NCBI GenBank assembly: GCA_037013685.1
Contig: CM072891.1
Coordinates: 19,010,501-19,074,500 of the forward strand
Source of the DNA: Acridotheres tristis
Taxonomy: Eukaryota > Chordata > Aves > Passeriformes > Sturnidae
Direction of reading: 5' to 3'
Length of the DNA: 64,000 nucleotides
Shown: one piece after another, positions 36,101 to 39,830 of the stretch
Position numbering within the stretch: position 1 is the stretch's first letter
How the letters are laid out: every line of letters begins with the position of its first letter
Made by a program: the position numbers and the translations under genes
The notes under the pieces: model-generated
Seen by the model: only the letters and a program-made list of their open reading frames with translations
Told to the model about the DNA's origin: nothing
Databases searched by the model: none

Positions 36101-37343
36101 TTGTAGAAAATACTCTCTGTGTTCTTGCATCTGCAAATTGCATGGAAACAAAGTTTTGAGGATTTTTCCCTGTAGCATCCACTCAGAAATCCTAGGTTGT
36201 TATAGAGCCACAAATGTAATTTGTAGCAAATTCAGGAAAACCTAAACCCTTCATGTCTCCTTTAGGTCTTGATTCAACAGTATCTGTACATGCTAAAGCT
36301 AGTCCACAAATGGAAAAGTGCATTGACCAGTGGGGAATAATTTCGCTGAATTAATGCCTCTTTGCACTCTAATTTTTGGTTATGGTTGTGCATTTGAACT
36401 GTGAGAAATTTTACTAGGATGAACTGTCCTTGGCTTACTAGCAGATACCTTTCAAAACATTTGTTCCCCATTCTGAAGAAGCCTAACAGGAGTGTTCTTC
36501 TGCCCAGGTATTGACCTACCACACAAATGCAAACGCAGTGTGAAGGAGCAGTACATTGTCCATGGCAACTGCAGGTCAGCTGCTCCTGTCCCTGTGCCCT
36601 TTTGTGAAGGGATGTGCAGTACCTACTCTGTGTAAGTTGGAAGTCTTTCCCTTGTCTTCCTGGGTTCTTGTCACCAGTGGGCTGCAGCTGTTTGTCCCCT
36701 TCCTGCTGTTTGGGAGGATCCTGTTGGGAAACTGGGTGTGCAGAAGAGCAGTCATTAACAATGGCTTCAATTTGATAGAGTGCCTTGTCTTAGTCAGGAA
36801 AACAGATCCTTTGGGAAAGATGGCAGCTAAATTTATTAAACATGCTCTTAAAACATGTCCTTGTATGGTTTTTGAACAGCTCTAGGAGGTTTTCCTGCCT
36901 TTTGTTATCTGTACGAATTGCTCCTTTCTGTCTTGCTAGAATGGGCCTAATCCAAAATCCACTGAAGTTACTGGGATTTTCCCCACTGCTGTCAAAGGAT
37001 CTGGCCCTGCATGTCCAATAGCATCCTGAGGAAAAGCTGTGATGAATAAGCAGAAAAATAAATAGGAAATTTTGCTCCTTAGTAGTATGTGCATTTGGAG
37101 CAGCAAATACAGATGAGTTTGGGAAGACCACAGGCAGCAGACTGATACAAAAAATCTCATTTCTATAGGTATTCTTTTGAGGCCAGTGAAATGGAACACA
37201 AATGCACTTGCTGCCATGAAAAAAGAAGTCACAAAGTGAAGGTGGAACTGGTTTGCTCGAACCATAAAACAGTCCAGTTCACATATGTGTATGTAGATGA
37301 ATGTGGATGTGTGGAAACAAAATGCCCAAAGAGGATAACATGA
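7..37343 (+). CDS. MUC5B: Gel-forming mucin, alpha-ovomucin/MUC5B-like, 5' partial (44 exons)
   Basis: This is a secreted, disulfide-polymerising mucin, probably the alpha subunit of egg-white ovomucin. Exons: 7-140, 557-782, 1578-1703, 2412-2529, 4270-4408, 4995-5096, 5312-5381, 5620-5757, 6306-6470, 7328-7422, 8908-9034, 12401-12653, 13647-13699, 14075-14175, 14482-14633, 16222-16360, 17084-17194, 17618-17797, 18192-18428, 19303-19459, 19673-19801, 20203-20287, 20483-20520, 21590-21745, 22587-22652, 22971-23063, 23714-23916, 24458-24635, 24925-25175, 25597-25780, 26310-26502, 27155-27333, 29164-29233, 29384-29505, 29882-29913, 30314-30491, 31085-31189, 31833-31873, 32438-32560, 33473-33568, 34789-34917, 35793-35832, 36508-36631, 37169-37343. 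They total 5,813 nt. After the two bases completing a split codon this gives 1,936 codons plus a TGA stop, and every junction agrees in phase. Residue numbers in the exon entries count from the first complete codon. Domain order is end of VWD1, C8, TIL, VWD2-C8-TIL, D', VWD3-C8-TIL, short linker, VWD4-C8-TIL, VWC repeats, cystine knot. No PTS-repeat exon and no CysD domain is seen. The start codon is upstream of the window. It could be an avian-specific paralogue rather than a strict MUC5B orthologue. Confidence 0.9.
557..782 (+). CDS. MUC5B: Mucin exon 2: C8-1 domain
   Basis: Residues 45-119. The acceptor is ttaaatag, with a T-rich tract upstream, and the donor is gtaagt. The exon carries the C8 cysteine pattern: GCKKL, then FGNC, YIETCAEDMC, CIC, YSRDC and WRTKELC. 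The exon ends one base into the next codon. Confidence 0.88.
1578..1703 (+). CDS. MUC5B: Mucin exon 3: TIL-1 domain
   Basis: Residues 120-161. The exon runs from cttgcag to gtaagg. The trypsin-inhibitor-like cysteine pattern is clear: QQCPNNMEYMECGNSC, CADTC, then CTDGCFCPPG at the 3' end. It is a phase 1-1 exon. Confidence 0.9.
2412..2529 (+). CDS. MUC5B: Mucin exon 4: end of TIL-1 and start of E/VWC-like segment
   Basis: Residues 162-200. It begins GTILDDLSSKKCIPRDSCPC, the usual C-terminal TIL motif (C-I-P-x-x-x-C-P-C), and continues CMFQGKVYSSGG. The donor gtactg is non-optimal but keeps the frame: its last two bases (TG) join the C of exon 5 to give NC-TC-KGG, as in related mucins. Confidence 0.85.
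2614..2706. repeat. G/T-rich simple repeat in intron 4
   Basis: Irregular GTTT/GTTTT/GTTG tandem runs on the plus strand, close downstream of the exon 4 donor. No function is visible. Confidence 0.8.
3551..3920. repeat. (TTTCC)n array, 74 perfect units
   Basis: 370 bases of uninterrupted TTTCC pentamers in intron 4. The plus strand is pure pyrimidine and the minus strand pure purine (GGAAA). Perfection over 74 units implies recent expansion and strong length polymorphism, or a compressed or extended assembly. Such tracts can form triplex DNA. Confidence 0.98.
3921..4008. repeat. (TTTCCC)n hexamer array adjoining the pentamer array
   Basis: About 14 TTTCCC units directly follow the TTTCC block with one transitional TCCC. 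The minus strand reads (GGGAAA)n with repeated G3 runs, a sequence able in principle to form G-quadruplexes. Confidence 0.95.
4270..4408 (+). CDS. MUC5B: Mucin exon 5: start of VWD2
   Basis: Residues 201-247. The acceptor is tttgcacag. It reads CTCKGGHWSC, then the VWD opening with ITTFDNKRFNFHGNCHYVLAK (segments shown are from one continuous frame), ending in phase 0 at gtatga. The TFD...FxFxGxCxYVL pattern is diagnostic of a VWF type D domain. Confidence 0.9.
4995..5096 (+). CDS. MUC5B: Mucin exon 6: VWD2
   Basis: Residues 248-281, phase 0-0, between ttctcag and gtgagt. It reads NTDDTVVVIGEIIQCG, then SRTMTCLKNV, the beta-strand segment of VWD2 with its conserved cysteine pair. Confidence 0.87.
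5312..5381 (+). CDS. MUC5B: Mucin exon 7: VWD2
   Basis: Residues 282-304, from ccctgcag to gtaaat. It encodes TIKICSCGNIYMNN and FIVKLPVRK. The VNG..LP-type turn of VWD domains is recognisable. The exon ends in phase 1. Confidence 0.85.
5620..5757 (+). CDS. MUC5B: Mucin exon 8: VWD2
   Basis: Residues 305-350. The acceptor cttctttag lies behind a long pyrimidine tract and the donor is gtagga. It encodes the VWD2 core strand segment (DGITIFRQST, then VQIRVQMKPVMQLSI) and ends with an NRTS glycosylation sequon just before the GLCGNFN motif of exon 9. Confidence 0.87.
6306..6470 (+). CDS. MUC5B: Mucin exon 9: VWD2 GLCGNFN motif
   Basis: Residues 351-405. It encodes GLCGNFNNIQTDDF and the FGNSWKTRASC segment that closes VWD2. 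The residue two before LC is Ser-Gly rather than Cys-Gly, so the complete CGLC motif is absent from D2. The acceptor is cacacaag and the donor gtacca. Confidence 0.9.
7328..7422 (+). CDS. MUC5B: Mucin exon 10: C8-2, first half
   Basis: Residues 406-437, from acttcag to gtaagg. EKFAQHWCALL and FAACHSVVDPSVYIK give the first C8 cysteines and the VDP-x-x-Y/F segment shared by gel-forming mucins. It ends in phase 0. Confidence 0.9.
8908..9034 (+). CDS. MUC5B: Mucin exon 11: C8-2, second half
   Basis: Residues 438-479, from cctttag to gtatgt. KCMYDTCNAEKSEVALC, YSRDCASAGVSL and WRQGIC complete the C8-2 pattern. The exon ends in phase 1 and is followed by the longest intron (about 3.4 kb). Confidence 0.9.
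9035..12400 (+). other. Intron 11 (about 3.4 kb), no recognised feature
   Basis: This is the longest intron of the gene, between C8-2 and TIL-2. It is mostly AT-rich. Short open frames (for example near 10217-10523 and 11949-12275) show no domain, codon pattern or splice context. I recognise no transposable element in it. A strong pyrimidine tract with cag near 12320-12340 gives a possible alternative acceptor for exon 12. Confidence 0.6.
12401..12653 (+). CDS. MUC5B: Mucin exon 12: TIL-2 domain
   Basis: Residues 480-563. It reads DPSEECPETMVYNYSVKFC, CRSLDEPDPLC, MEGCACPGG, then CVPPDDCPCYYKGK: a full TIL domain plus the following E-like segment. The start after ttgcaaag is preferred because it gives the family spacing of five residues between the last C8 Cys and the first TIL Cys. 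An in-frame acceptor at 12340 would add 20 codons. The middle of this exon is noticeably richer in CpG than its neighbours. Confidence 0.9.
13069..13104. repeat. T run and (GA)n in intron 12
   Basis: A run of T (about 13069-13082) is followed by a GA dinucleotide run (13088-13104). It is an ordinary microsatellite. Confidence 0.8.
13647..13699 (+). CDS. MUC5B: Mucin exon 13: short E-like exon after TIL-2
   Basis: Residues 564-581, from ctctttag to gtgaga. It encodes CKCIQGRLDCIGETVLVK, matching the C-x-C-x(n)-G-x-L-x-C segment that joins TIL-2 to D' in MUC5B-type mucins. It runs from phase 2 to phase 1. Confidence 0.87.
14075..14175 (+). CDS. MUC5B: Mucin exon 14: D' region, first half of TIL'
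   Basis: Residues 582-615, from ctactgcag to gtaagg. DCPAPMYYFNCSSAG and ECQKSCKTQDMHC match the D' domain that starts the polymerising D'D3 block. It ends in phase 0. Confidence 0.9.
14482..14633 (+). CDS. MUC5B: Mucin exon 15: second half of TIL' and E'
   Basis: Residues 616-665, from atatgcag to gtatgt. YVTECVSGCMCPDGL, GGCIPKDQCPC and PGETIKVDCNTC are nearly textbook TIL'-E' sequence of MUC5B/MUC5AC. It ends two bases into the Cys codon completed by exon 16. Confidence 0.92.
15400..15860 (+). mobile_element. ERVL-type LTR fragment in intron 15
   Basis: The stretch has the landmarks I recall from avian ERVL-class LTRs in the same order and spacing: a repeated aaagcaaaagc motif, a cccatcagc block, a gctgagca..catc..tttggaatatcc block, ggccagtttggg, ctgtcctgtctctgtcccctccc, gcagtagccaaaacactgggg and a ccatctcagccagaccc end. 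The copy is degraded, is in sense with the mucin gene, and no internal viral coding sequence is visible. The left limit is uncertain. Confidence 0.6.
16222..16360 (+). CDS. MUC5B: Mucin exon 16: start of VWD3
   Basis: Residues 666-712, from cctcccag to gtatca. CTCNKRQWNC, PCKGTCTVYGNGHYMSFDG and FLGDCDYILAQ open VWD3. The exon has the same phase and almost the same length (139 nt) as exon 5 at the start of VWD2, as expected for repeated D assemblies. Confidence 0.92.
17084..17194 (+). CDS. MUC5B: Mucin exon 17: VWD3
   Basis: Residues 713-749, phase 0-0, from tttctaag to gtttgt. DFCPNNMDAGTFRIVIQNNA and CGKSRSICSLKITLIFE carry the TFRIV and C(G)-x(n)-C features of mucin VWD3. The acceptor is weak, but the frame and homology fix the start. 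Confidence 0.88.
17618..17797 (+). CDS. MUC5B: Mucin exon 18: VWD3
   Basis: Residues 750-809, phase 0-0, from ctttgtag to gtaagt. It encodes the strand-rich VWD3 core (SSEIRLLEGRIQEI, then YIVIETNQGMNFMWDQK, TTVVVHVAPSFQ). The segment leads directly into the CGLC motif of the next exon. Confidence 0.9.
18192..18428 (+). CDS. MUC5B: Mucin exon 19: VWD3 CGLC motif and start of C8-3
   Basis: Residues 810-888, phase 0-0, from attacacag to gtaatc. It encodes GKVCGLCGDFDGRSRNDF with a complete CGLC, the motif linked to disulfide multimer assembly in VWF and mucins, then FGNSWKITSTC. C8-3 begins at KHCSIIKSNIFEACHSK. Confidence 0.92.
19303..19459 (+). CDS. MUC5B: Mucin exon 20: C8-3
   Basis: Residues 889-940, from ttctggcag to gtaagt. 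VNPIPYYESCVSDFCGC, CECFCTSVAAYSRSC and VCVNWRTPAIC complete C8-3. It ends in phase 1. Confidence 0.92.
19673..19801 (+). CDS. MUC5B: Mucin exon 21: TIL-3
   Basis: Residues 941-983, from ctgttccag to gtaatt. FCDYYNPP, WFYKPCGAPCLRTCRNP and CGNLLYSLEG give the W-x-Y-x-P-C-G-x-x-C-x-x-T-C pattern of D3-associated TIL domains in gel-forming mucins. Confidence 0.92.
20203..20287 (+). CDS. MUC5B: Mucin exon 22: end of TIL-3
   Basis: Residues 984-1011, from ttttccag to gtaggt. It reads GCYPECSPDKPYFDEESREC and VSLSNCTSC, the C-terminal half of TIL-3 (GCxPxCxPxxPxFDE). It ends in phase 2. Confidence 0.92.
20483..20520 (+). CDS. MUC5B: Mucin microexon 23: linker after TIL-3
   Basis: Residues 1012-1024, only 38 nt, from ctcttcag to gtaact. 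It encodes CDPKEKLCAEDSK, starting with the split Cys codon. Both splice sites are good and it is required to bring exons 22 and 24 into frame. Confidence 0.82.
20521..21589 (+). other. Intron 23, no recognised feature
   Basis: About 1.07 kb of single-copy-looking sequence with no domain-bearing open frame, no clear transposon and no long simple repeat. It precedes the run of symmetric phase 1-1 exons 24-26. Confidence 0.5.
21590..21745 (+). CDS. MUC5B: Mucin exon 24: Cys-rich module A in place of the PTS flank
   Basis: Residues 1025-1076, a symmetric phase 1-1 exon from gtgcctcag to gtacca. VCLCCYNGKTYTLNETVYS, CGEAVCGPNGQ and TPCRTPSTAAQ resemble the small Cys-rich module (C-x-C-x-Y-N-G-x-x-Y, C-x-x-x-x-C, P-C-P-T-P) that borders the PTS domains of MUC2 and MUC5B. 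Confidence 0.87.
22329..22361. repeat. (AT)n run in intron 24
   Basis: Alternating AT with one G interruption; a short AT microsatellite in an AT-rich intron. Confidence 0.8.
22587..22652 (+). CDS. MUC5B: Mucin exon 25: 22-residue linker
   Basis: Residues 1077-1098, 66 nt, phase 1-1, from caacag to gtaaag. It encodes VSLKESINNPNGVPLEITSP followed by KS. It sits where other gel-forming mucins have a giant PTS exon. It is the least certain exon because no domain anchors it, but the splice sites and frame fit. Confidence 0.7.
22971..23063 (+). CDS. MUC5B: Mucin exon 26: Ser/Thr/Pro linker and start of Cys-rich module B
   Basis: Residues 1099-1129, phase 1-1, from tcctgcag to gtgaga. The first part (SAPPSSKITTPC) is Ser/Thr/Pro-rich and is the nearest thing to a mucin domain here. 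It continues CFCNDNGQLVQMG, opening a second copy of the module in exon 24. Confidence 0.82.
23714..23916 (+). CDS. MUC5B: Mucin exon 27: Cys-rich module B and Pro/Ser/Thr linker
   Basis: Residues 1130-1197, from cttgcag to gtgagc. GQNVSLPVNVSGRCAYSVC, NKSCQIELIWAEC and CDPHSETCPSTPAPG complete module B, followed by a short Pro-rich stretch (NQVPAPSRT). It has two N-glycosylation sequons. It ends in phase 0. Confidence 0.88.
24422..24444. repeat. Poly-T run before exon 28
   Basis: An uninterrupted run of 23 T ends 13 bases before the exon 28 start at 24458. It probably acts as the polypyrimidine tract of that acceptor, with aattaatctatag between it and the exon. Confidence 0.85.
24458..24635 (+). 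CDS. MUC5B: Mucin exon 28: Cys-rich segment leading to VWD4
   Basis: Residues 1198-1256, from atctatag (after a run of 23 T residues) to gtaagt. FNETWDFGNCHTATCLGEGN, VMTCPPQQPKLC and GCCEVSECQC match the NETW...C...C module that immediately precedes D4 in MUC5B and MUC2. Confidence 0.9.
24925..25175 (+). CDS. MUC5B: Mucin exon 29: start of VWD4
   Basis: Residues 1257-1340, from gtcttctag to gtaaag. CICSGWGNEHYVTFDGTYY, FKENCTYVLVKS, and WIHIDNYYC are standard D4 sequence. Where MUC2 and MUC5AC have the self-cleaving GDPH tetrapeptide this protein has GNEH. It ends in phase 0. Confidence 0.93.
25597..25780 (+). CDS. MUC5B: Mucin exon 30: VWD4
   Basis: Residues 1341-1401, from cttttcag to gtgagt. 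It encodes GIRITSSGLYSIIEIPELDV, YISYSRLAFYIKLPF and NNTKGLCG. The V(x)IPEL..LVSYN..L.F motif and the NTKG-x-CG motif are typical of D4. Confidence 0.93.
26310..26502 (+). CDS. MUC5B: Mucin exon 31: end of VWD4 and start of C8-4
   Basis: Residues 1402-1465, from gcttccag to gtaaga. GTCTNQKSDDAMKRNGEVV matches the GTCTN...DD...GE segment of mucin D4, then HCVPSSLCKIIW begins C8-4. It ends in phase 2. Confidence 0.92.
27155..27333 (+). CDS. MUC5B: Mucin exon 32: C8-4
   Basis: Residues 1466-1525, from ctttgtgaag to gtgagc. TLTECHGVVPPQPYYEAC, CSEEHPSTECQSMQTYAALC and GVCVDWRRLTSGQC are very close to the MUC2/MUC5B C8-4 pattern. GC and CpG content is much higher than in neighbouring exons. Its donor junction is the founder-like sequence of the adjoining minisatellite. 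Confidence 0.92.
27324..28696. repeat. G-rich minisatellite of 23-24 bp units at the exon 32/intron 32 junction
   Basis: About 57 units of the form gagcctgggaatggcagtgct, with variants. The array overlaps the last bases of exon 32 and fills the first 1.36 kb of intron 32. The 5' third is dominated by units containing GTGAGCC. The 3' two thirds alternate GGGAGCC units with units containing gggcacactgggaat. The junction sequence at 27324 recurs unchanged at 27766, which points to block duplication within the array. Confidence 0.97.
28810..29120. promoter_or_regulatory. CpG island in intron 32
   Basis: About 300 bases of clearly GC-rich sequence with some two dozen or more CpG dinucleotides, in a locus otherwise CpG-poor. 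It lies between the minisatellite and exon 33. No open frame with domain similarity is present. It could be an intragenic (orphan) promoter, an insulator, or a result of local GC-biased gene conversion. Confidence 0.6.
28898..28911 (+). promoter_or_regulatory. Candidate CTCF-binding motif
   Basis: The core CACTAGATGGCA at 28899-28910 fits the CTCF core consensus (C-A-S-Y-A-G-R-K-G-G-C-R) at every position, inside the CpG island. This is a single motif match by eye and occupancy is unknown. Confidence 0.35.
29164..29233 (+). CDS. MUC5B: Mucin exon 33: TIL-4, first part
   Basis: Residues 1526-1548, from ctccacag to gtgggt. It encodes EASCPQDQVYKPCGEAKRNT then CFS, the C-x(5)-Y-x-x-CG-x-A opening of the D4-associated TIL domain. 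It ends in phase 2. Confidence 0.9.
29384..29505 (+). CDS. MUC5B: Mucin exon 34: TIL-4, second part
   Basis: Residues 1549-1589, from ctgtgcag to gtaagg. It encodes NSTSVFVEGCYCPEGKILLN and GICVSVCG, the V-x-G-C-x-C-P-x-G motif closing TIL-4. It ends in phase 1. Confidence 0.91.
29882..29913 (+). CDS. MUC5B: Mucin microexon 35
   Basis: Residues 1590-1600, 32 nt, from attttgtag to gtaaga. It encodes GCTAQDGSVKM. This corresponds to the CGC-(V/T)-G-x-D-x-x-x-K/R segment joining TIL-4 to the first VWC repeat in MUC2-type mucins. Confidence 0.87.
30314..30491 (+). CDS. MUC5B: Mucin exon 36: VWC-type repeat 1
   Basis: Residues 1601-1659, from tttttatag to gtgggt. PREAWEHDCQYCTCDEAT, SCFPRPCAKSPPINC and DPCCTETVC give the C-x-x-C-x-C ... 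CC-x(n)-C spacing of a VWC domain. Confidence 0.92.
31085..31189 (+). CDS. MUC5B: Mucin exon 37: Cys-rich VWC-type segment
   Basis: Residues 1660-1694, from ctattgcag to gtaagt. ECDIKTCIINKTGCDLGFQ and EDGCCPIFSC match the C-x(4)-C-x(6)-C-x-x-G(F/Y) ... GxCCPxxxC segment. The exon contains one NKT sequon. Confidence 0.92.
31833..31873 (+). CDS. MUC5B: Mucin microexon 38: start of second VWC
   Basis: Residues 1695-1708, 41 nt, from tcttacag to gtaggt. It encodes IPKGVCVSEGVEFK, equivalent to the KGVCVxxxxEYxPG opening of the second mucin VWC domain. It ends in phase 0. Confidence 0.88.
32438..32560 (+). CDS. MUC5B: Mucin exon 39: VWC repeat 2
   Basis: Residues 1709-1749, phase 0-0, from atttccag to gtcagc. 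PGAVVPRSSCEKCVCMDEQ and IQCLPVQCQTTCQQ show the C-x-x-C-x-C and C-x-x-x-x-C-x-x-x-C pattern. Confidence 0.92.
33473..33568 (+). CDS. MUC5B: Mucin exon 40: end of VWC 2
   Basis: Residues 1750-1781, phase 0-0, from attcccacag to gtaagc. GFRYVEEKGQCCSQCQQVAC is the GxCCxxCxxxxC ending of a VWC repeat, followed by a short non-Cys linker with an NVT sequon. Confidence 0.92.
34090..34160 (+). mobile_element. CR1 LINE 3'-end fragment in intron 40
   Basis: The phrase gggcttgatgatcttggagctcttttccactctt followed by actatgattccctgattct (quoted in pieces; degraded) matches the 3' terminus of avian CR1 elements, which ends in repeats of an ATTCTATG-like octamer. It is a very short, 5'-truncated copy. Confidence 0.6.
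34789..34917 (+). CDS. MUC5B: Mucin exon 41: VWC repeat 3
   Basis: Residues 1782-1824, phase 0-0, from tttatcag to gtaagt. VGKSYKDPYDNCTQYTCTES and KVCLPFEEANCVP correspond to the D-x-C-x-x-x-x-C ... C-P-x-x(n)-C segment before the cystine knot. Confidence 0.91.
35793..35832 (+). CDS. MUC5B: Mucin microexon 42
   Basis: Residues 1825-1837, 40 nt, from caatacag to gtgagt. It encodes GTVEVSSDGCCKTC, whose last Cys is split. This is the GCCKTC motif that precedes the C-terminal knot in MUC2 and MUC5B. Confidence 0.9.
36508..36631 (+). CDS. MUC5B: Mucin exon 43: start of C-terminal cystine knot (CTCK)
   Basis: Residues 1838-1878, from tctgcccag to gtaagt. It encodes HKCKRSVKEQYIVHGNCRS and PFCEGMCSTYSV. 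The first four CTCK cysteines including the C-x-G-x-C motif are in place. It ends in phase 2. Confidence 0.92.
37169..37343 (+). CDS. MUC5B: Mucin exon 44 (terminal): end of cystine knot and stop
   Basis: Residues 1879-1936, from ttctatag to TGA at 37341-37343. HKCTCCHEKRSHKVKVELVC and YVDECGCVETKC complete the knot, with eleven cysteines counted over exons 43 and 44. The dimer-forming C-terminus therefore looks intact. The tail after the last Cys is short (PKRIT). Confidence 0.93.
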
Positions 37344-37550
37344 ATATAAACTAAAGGAAACATTTCGTCTCCCATTTAATCCTTCCCTAGCAAGTGAGTA
37401 GTTTAGTAGTTTAGTAGTTTACCAGCTGTGAGTAACCTTCAAATGACCATAGCAGTGCCTTTTCTTTCTGGTATTATATGATGTTATGGAAATTAGCTAA
37501 GATTTTATTCTAAATGTTTGTAGAATAAACTGCATTTCAAAGAGGACTTG
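37344..37550 (+). promoter_or_regulatory. MUC5B: 3'UTR and poly(A) signal of the mucin gene
   Basis: A canonical AATAAA at 37524-37529 lies 181 bases after the stop, with G/T-rich sequence about 25 bases further on, so cleavage near 37545 is likely. The UTR contains a short tandem run of agtagttt-type units near 37398-37424. A second AATAAA at 38396-38401 could serve a longer alternative transcript. Confidence 0.7.
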
Positions 37551-39340
37551 TTCTCCTGTTTCAGTGATGCTAATGGGGAAAAGTGGCTGATGTCTTTAAT
37601 CCCACACTGATGTATAAACCAAGGTTATTACAAGACACTCTAGAGACAACTGATGCCTTTCAAAAGTCCTGCCTGAAGAAAGTGCACCTTTTTAAACCAT
37701 AGCCACATGTATCACTTCATTTCCCTTGAAGGGAAACAACAATCACTTCCACAGCTGCACTTCAGGCAGAGGCAGGACTTGGCCCAGGGCCACATTTCTG
37801 TTCTTCTCCCCAGTGGTCCCAAATCTACTTTGGCTGTGACTCTGGGTCACTGGAGGAAGTCAAGGTGGTTTTTTTCTTTCTTCACAGTGAGCACTATATC
37901 AGGAGTGTAAATCATGGATCTTATATATACACTACAAAATGAATATATTTGCATCCCTATTGGGAGTCCTTATGCCACTGGGAGTTTTTATTATTTGCCA
38001 ACGTCAAGCTCTGATCTGTGTGTTAGTTCAGTCTCACTACTGGTTACATGACTATGATTTGTGTGACAAAGAATTGACTCCCAGCTAGCATACCCAATAG
38101 TAATGGTGACAGGATTTCATGTGGACAGGGATCAAAATGATCCAACAATACCTTGAGAGTACACAAGGAAGGCAGATGCTTCTGTTATTTGTGCAATTTG
38201 TGGCCTGAAAGAGAACTGAAGTCTGTGACTTTCTCAGTGTCCTGCAGCCTGCTGTGGAGGCTTTTTGAGAATTGTTTTGCAGGGAATGCTTTTGAATGGA
38301 CCAAGTATGATGATATGCATTATACTTTAGCTTTCCATTTTTAAAGTGTTGCAGCTCTTGAGCCCCAAGGAATCTTTAATTTGCTTCTTTTTCATAATAA
38401 ATCCTTTCAGCAGATGTCACGTTTCTTTGATGTGTATTGTTTCATCATGATATTGCTGATCTTAAAATTATGGGGATCCTTGATATTGTTTGATTATAAG
38501 CTATAGGAACCTCCAAATAATTCCGTTAGCTGTCTGTACAATGCAGCTCCCTTGGAAGGCACAATTGCTGACTGAAGCTCATGTAAAAATTTCACATTAG
38601 TCCAGAAAACTGTTTTTATTGATAGAAATCAAGCTCACAGATGCTTTTGCAATGCAAGGAACAGCACCAAAAAAAAGGACATTCTTTCCTCCTTGCCTTT
38701 CCCTGAGGGGGAAGAGGTCATTCTTGAGTGTTTTTGTCATCAAAATAGTAAGCAGACTCTGTAAGTAATCACATACACACCCATGCAAATCAACCAGCCA
38801 ACCAACCAACCAAGTCAATAATTGTCAGCAAGATGACTTAGCAGGAACAGGATCAGAAACCTTTCATATCTCTGCATTATCTTCAGGTGGGAGAAGGGAA
38901 TAAACCACAATCTCATCATACCAGCTGTCTTTAGATTTCTATCCTCTTCTCTGTTTCAGTGGTGATGGGATTTTATACAGAAGCTGAAAATGGCATTGAC
39001 TTAAAAGCATGCTTTCTTGCTCATTTTTGGCATGCATTTTGCTTTTCAAGCAAGTGAAATGTTTGAACCAAAGGCATATTTCCATCACCAGGGTGCTTTT
39101 GATCATGTGAAATCTCACATGCTCCTTCTTCATTCCCAGTAACACCTGGCACTCCATTTACTCACTCAGTCCAGCATCTAACTGGTCTGTGTGATACTAC
39201 TTAGAGCCCTGAAGGCCAGGTTTTAAAGAGAACTCTTTGGTTCTCTGTTTGGAGGTGCAGAGTCTTAATTAGCTGCCAGCAAGGTAAAGCCTTTTTAATG
39301 AGAATTTCAGCTTCTTCAGCTAAAAGACAGTCACTAAATA
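37551..39340. other. Intergenic sequence directly downstream of the mucin gene
   Basis: No open frame with recognisable domains. It contains a second AATAAA (38396) and a short CCAA repeat near 38797-38812. It could be an extended 3'UTR or plain intergenic DNA. Confidence 0.5.
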
Positions 39341-39830
39341 TTACAGAATCACAGAATATAATTCACCTCCTGTCCCTGCACAGGACACCCCGAGAGTCAC
39401 ACCATGTGCCTGAGAGCATTGTCCAAGTGTTTCCTGTGCTCTGTCAGGCTTGGTGCTGTGACCCTTCCCTGGGGAGCCTGTTCCAGTGCCCAGCCATTCT
39501 CTGAGTGAAGAACCTTTTCGAGTATCCAACCCAAGCCTCCCCTGATGCAAATTAAGGCCATTCCCTCAGGTTCTGCCACTGGTCAGAGAAGAATGGTGCC
39601 TGTGCTTCCTCTTCCCCTCACAAGGAAATTATAACTGTAATGAGGTCTCCACACGATCTCCTCCAGGCTGAACAGACCAAGTGACCTCAGCCCCAACTCA
39701 TACAACTTCCCCTCAAGGCTCTTCACTGTCTTTGTTGCCCTCATTTGGACCCTCTCTAATATTAATAGTTTAATATCTTATATTGTGGTGACTGAAAACA
39801 TACACAATACTCAAGCCAATGGGTCAAACA
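39341..39830 (-). mobile_element. CR1 LINE fragment, minus orientation
   Basis: It begins with ttacagaatcacagaat, the reverse complement of the CR1 3' tail, and continues with gagcctgttccagtgcccag, gtgaagaacctttt, tatccaacccaagcctcccc and atgaggtctcc, all landmarks of the CR1 3' region read in reverse. The right end fades near 39830. No intact reverse transcriptase is present. Confidence 0.85.

Larger units (their letters stand above)
33569..36507 (+). other. Introns 40, 41 and 42
   Basis: These AT-rich introns separate exons 40-43 (33569-34788, 34918-35792, 35833-36507). Apart from the CR1 tail near 34090 and T-rich stretches around 34250-34450 I see no repeat, RNA gene or additional exon. 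Confidence 0.5.

Noticed and set aside
7..37343. Identification as von Willebrand factor or otogelin
   Set aside because: VWF has A domains between D3 and D4, and these are absent. Otogelins lack this exact D'-D3/short-linker/D4-VWC-knot exon layout. The TIL' and D4 sequence is closest to MUC5B/MUC2 patterns.
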